From an uncultured Propionibacteriaceae bacterium (lineage in GTDB: Bacteria > Actinomycetota > Actinomycetes > Propionibacteriales > Propionibacteriaceae), in the NCBI GenBank assembly GCA_947038745.1, contig CAMQXE010000064.1, positions 1-6,875 on the forward strand: a DNA stretch of 6,875 nt, read 5' to 3'. A program made the position numbers and the translations under genes. Of this stretch, positions 6,411 through 6,875 are shown in pieces (position 1 is the stretch's first letter; every line of letters begins with the position of its first letter). Under the pieces are notes generated by a model. It was given only the letters and a program-made list of their open reading frames with translations, was not told the origin of the DNA and did not search any database.

Positions 6411-6875
6411 ATGCAGGTGAGCGCGACGAGGAGAACGCTAGCCGAGATCACGGAATCCCAGTGGGGTCTGGTGACGACTCGGCAAGCGATCGCGCGCGGC
6501 GTGAGCCATATGCAGCTCAGCCGTTTTGCTGAAAACGGCGACCTGACACGACTTACGCATGGCATCTACCGCGACAGTGGCACTCCCACAAGCGATCTAG
6601 ACGACCTACGCGCTGCTTGGCTATCCACGGAACCGGACCTCCTAGCCTACGAACGGCTAGCCCAGCAACCCGCGGGCGTCGTGGTCTCGCTTACCTCCGC
6701 GGCGAACCTGCATCGAATCGGTGACTTCCGCCCAACAGCAATTACCTTCACCACACCGGCTCGTCGCCAAACGCAAAAGCAGGACATCCGCTATCGCATC
6801 CGCGAACTACCCGAAGCCGACATCACCGTCGTCGACGGGCTGCCCGTCACCACGGTGGAGCGTACCATCGCTGAC
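6411..6875 (+). CDS. AbiEi-family antitoxin-like protein, 3' end beyond the window
   Basis: An open frame of 155 codons runs from ATG 6411 off the right edge. The N-terminus (about 8-55) reads as the winged-helix domain of AbiEi-type antitoxins: a helix (TLAEITESQWGLVTTRQAIARG), then GVSHMQLSRFAENGDLTRLTHGIYR with the typical L-x-R-L-x-x-G-I-Y-R ending. It continues with AAWLSTEP, a VSLTSAANLHRIGD stretch, a basic strand-rich region (ITFTTPARRQTQKQDIRYRI) and GLPVTTVERTIAD, all usual for actinobacterial members. In characterised type IV pairs such a protein represses the operon and counteracts an AbiEii nucleotidyltransferase toxin; here the toxin gene would lie downstream and is not visible. 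Stand-alone members also exist, so the antitoxin role is inferred. I chose ATG 6411 because a promoter places the transcript start on it; the GAGGAG at 6428-6433 has no in-frame start at a proper distance. Confidence 0.85.
   Translation, partial: MQVSATRRTLAEITESQWGLVTTRQAIARGVSHMQLSRFAENGDLTRLTHGIYRDSGTPTSDLDDLRAAWLSTEPDLLAYERLAQQPAGVVVSLTSAANLHRIGDFRPTAITFTTPARRQTQKQDIRYRIRELPEADITVVDGLPVTTVERTIAD

Overview
This window comes from an actinobacterium (phylum Actinomycetota) of moderately high GC content. The evidence is the order gyrB, gyrA, a two-helix DUF3566 membrane protein and tRNA-Ile(GAU), which is the block that follows the dnaA/dnaN/recF region near the origin in many actinobacteria. 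GTG starts behind strong Shine-Dalgarno sequences, the short Gram-positive-type GyrB and a probable leaderless mRNA fit the same group. I cannot fix the genus. The mid-50s-looking GC and the divergent GyrA core suggest something outside Mycobacterium and Streptomyces, perhaps Actinomycetaceae or a relative, but that is a guess.

Layout. Positions 1-271 are non-coding and rich in inverted repeats, including a perfect 18-bp palindrome at the very edge of the window; a likely gyrB -10 element lies at 214-219. Then come gyrB (272-2314), gyrA (2327-5035) and a DUF3566 gene (5028-5516). These three are packed as an operon, with a 12-nt gap and then an 8-nt overlap, and end at a GC-rich hairpin (5526-5555). 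A tRNA-Ile gene (5615-5691) follows with its own good promoter and a perfect 11-bp-stem terminator.

From 5720 onward the character changes from conserved housekeeping to accessory. There is a gene-poor stretch with short direct and inverted repeats, a doubtful small ORF (5882-6073), and a small CxxC...CxxC zinc-ribbon-like gene that appears split by a single-base frameshift (5997-6352). The window ends inside the 5' end of an AbiEi-family antitoxin/transcription-factor-like gene (6411 to beyond 6875). That gene seems to be read from a leaderless transcript, and its promoter holds a perfect 9-bp inverted repeat between the -35 and -10 boxes.

How the genes work together. GyrB and GyrA form the A2B2 DNA gyrase that introduces negative supercoils; the DUF3566 protein is co-translated with GyrA but has no assigned function. 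The AbiEi-like gene is the probable first gene of a type IV toxin-antitoxin or phage-defence pair whose toxin would lie beyond the window.

The points most worth checking are: an Asn in the GyrB TOPRIM signature where most gyrases have Asp (the position of a known quinolone-resistance substitution), the palindrome-in-promoter arrangement of the leaderless AbiEi-like gene, and the frameshifted zinc-ribbon gene. I see no clear evidence of a wholly new system inside the window.
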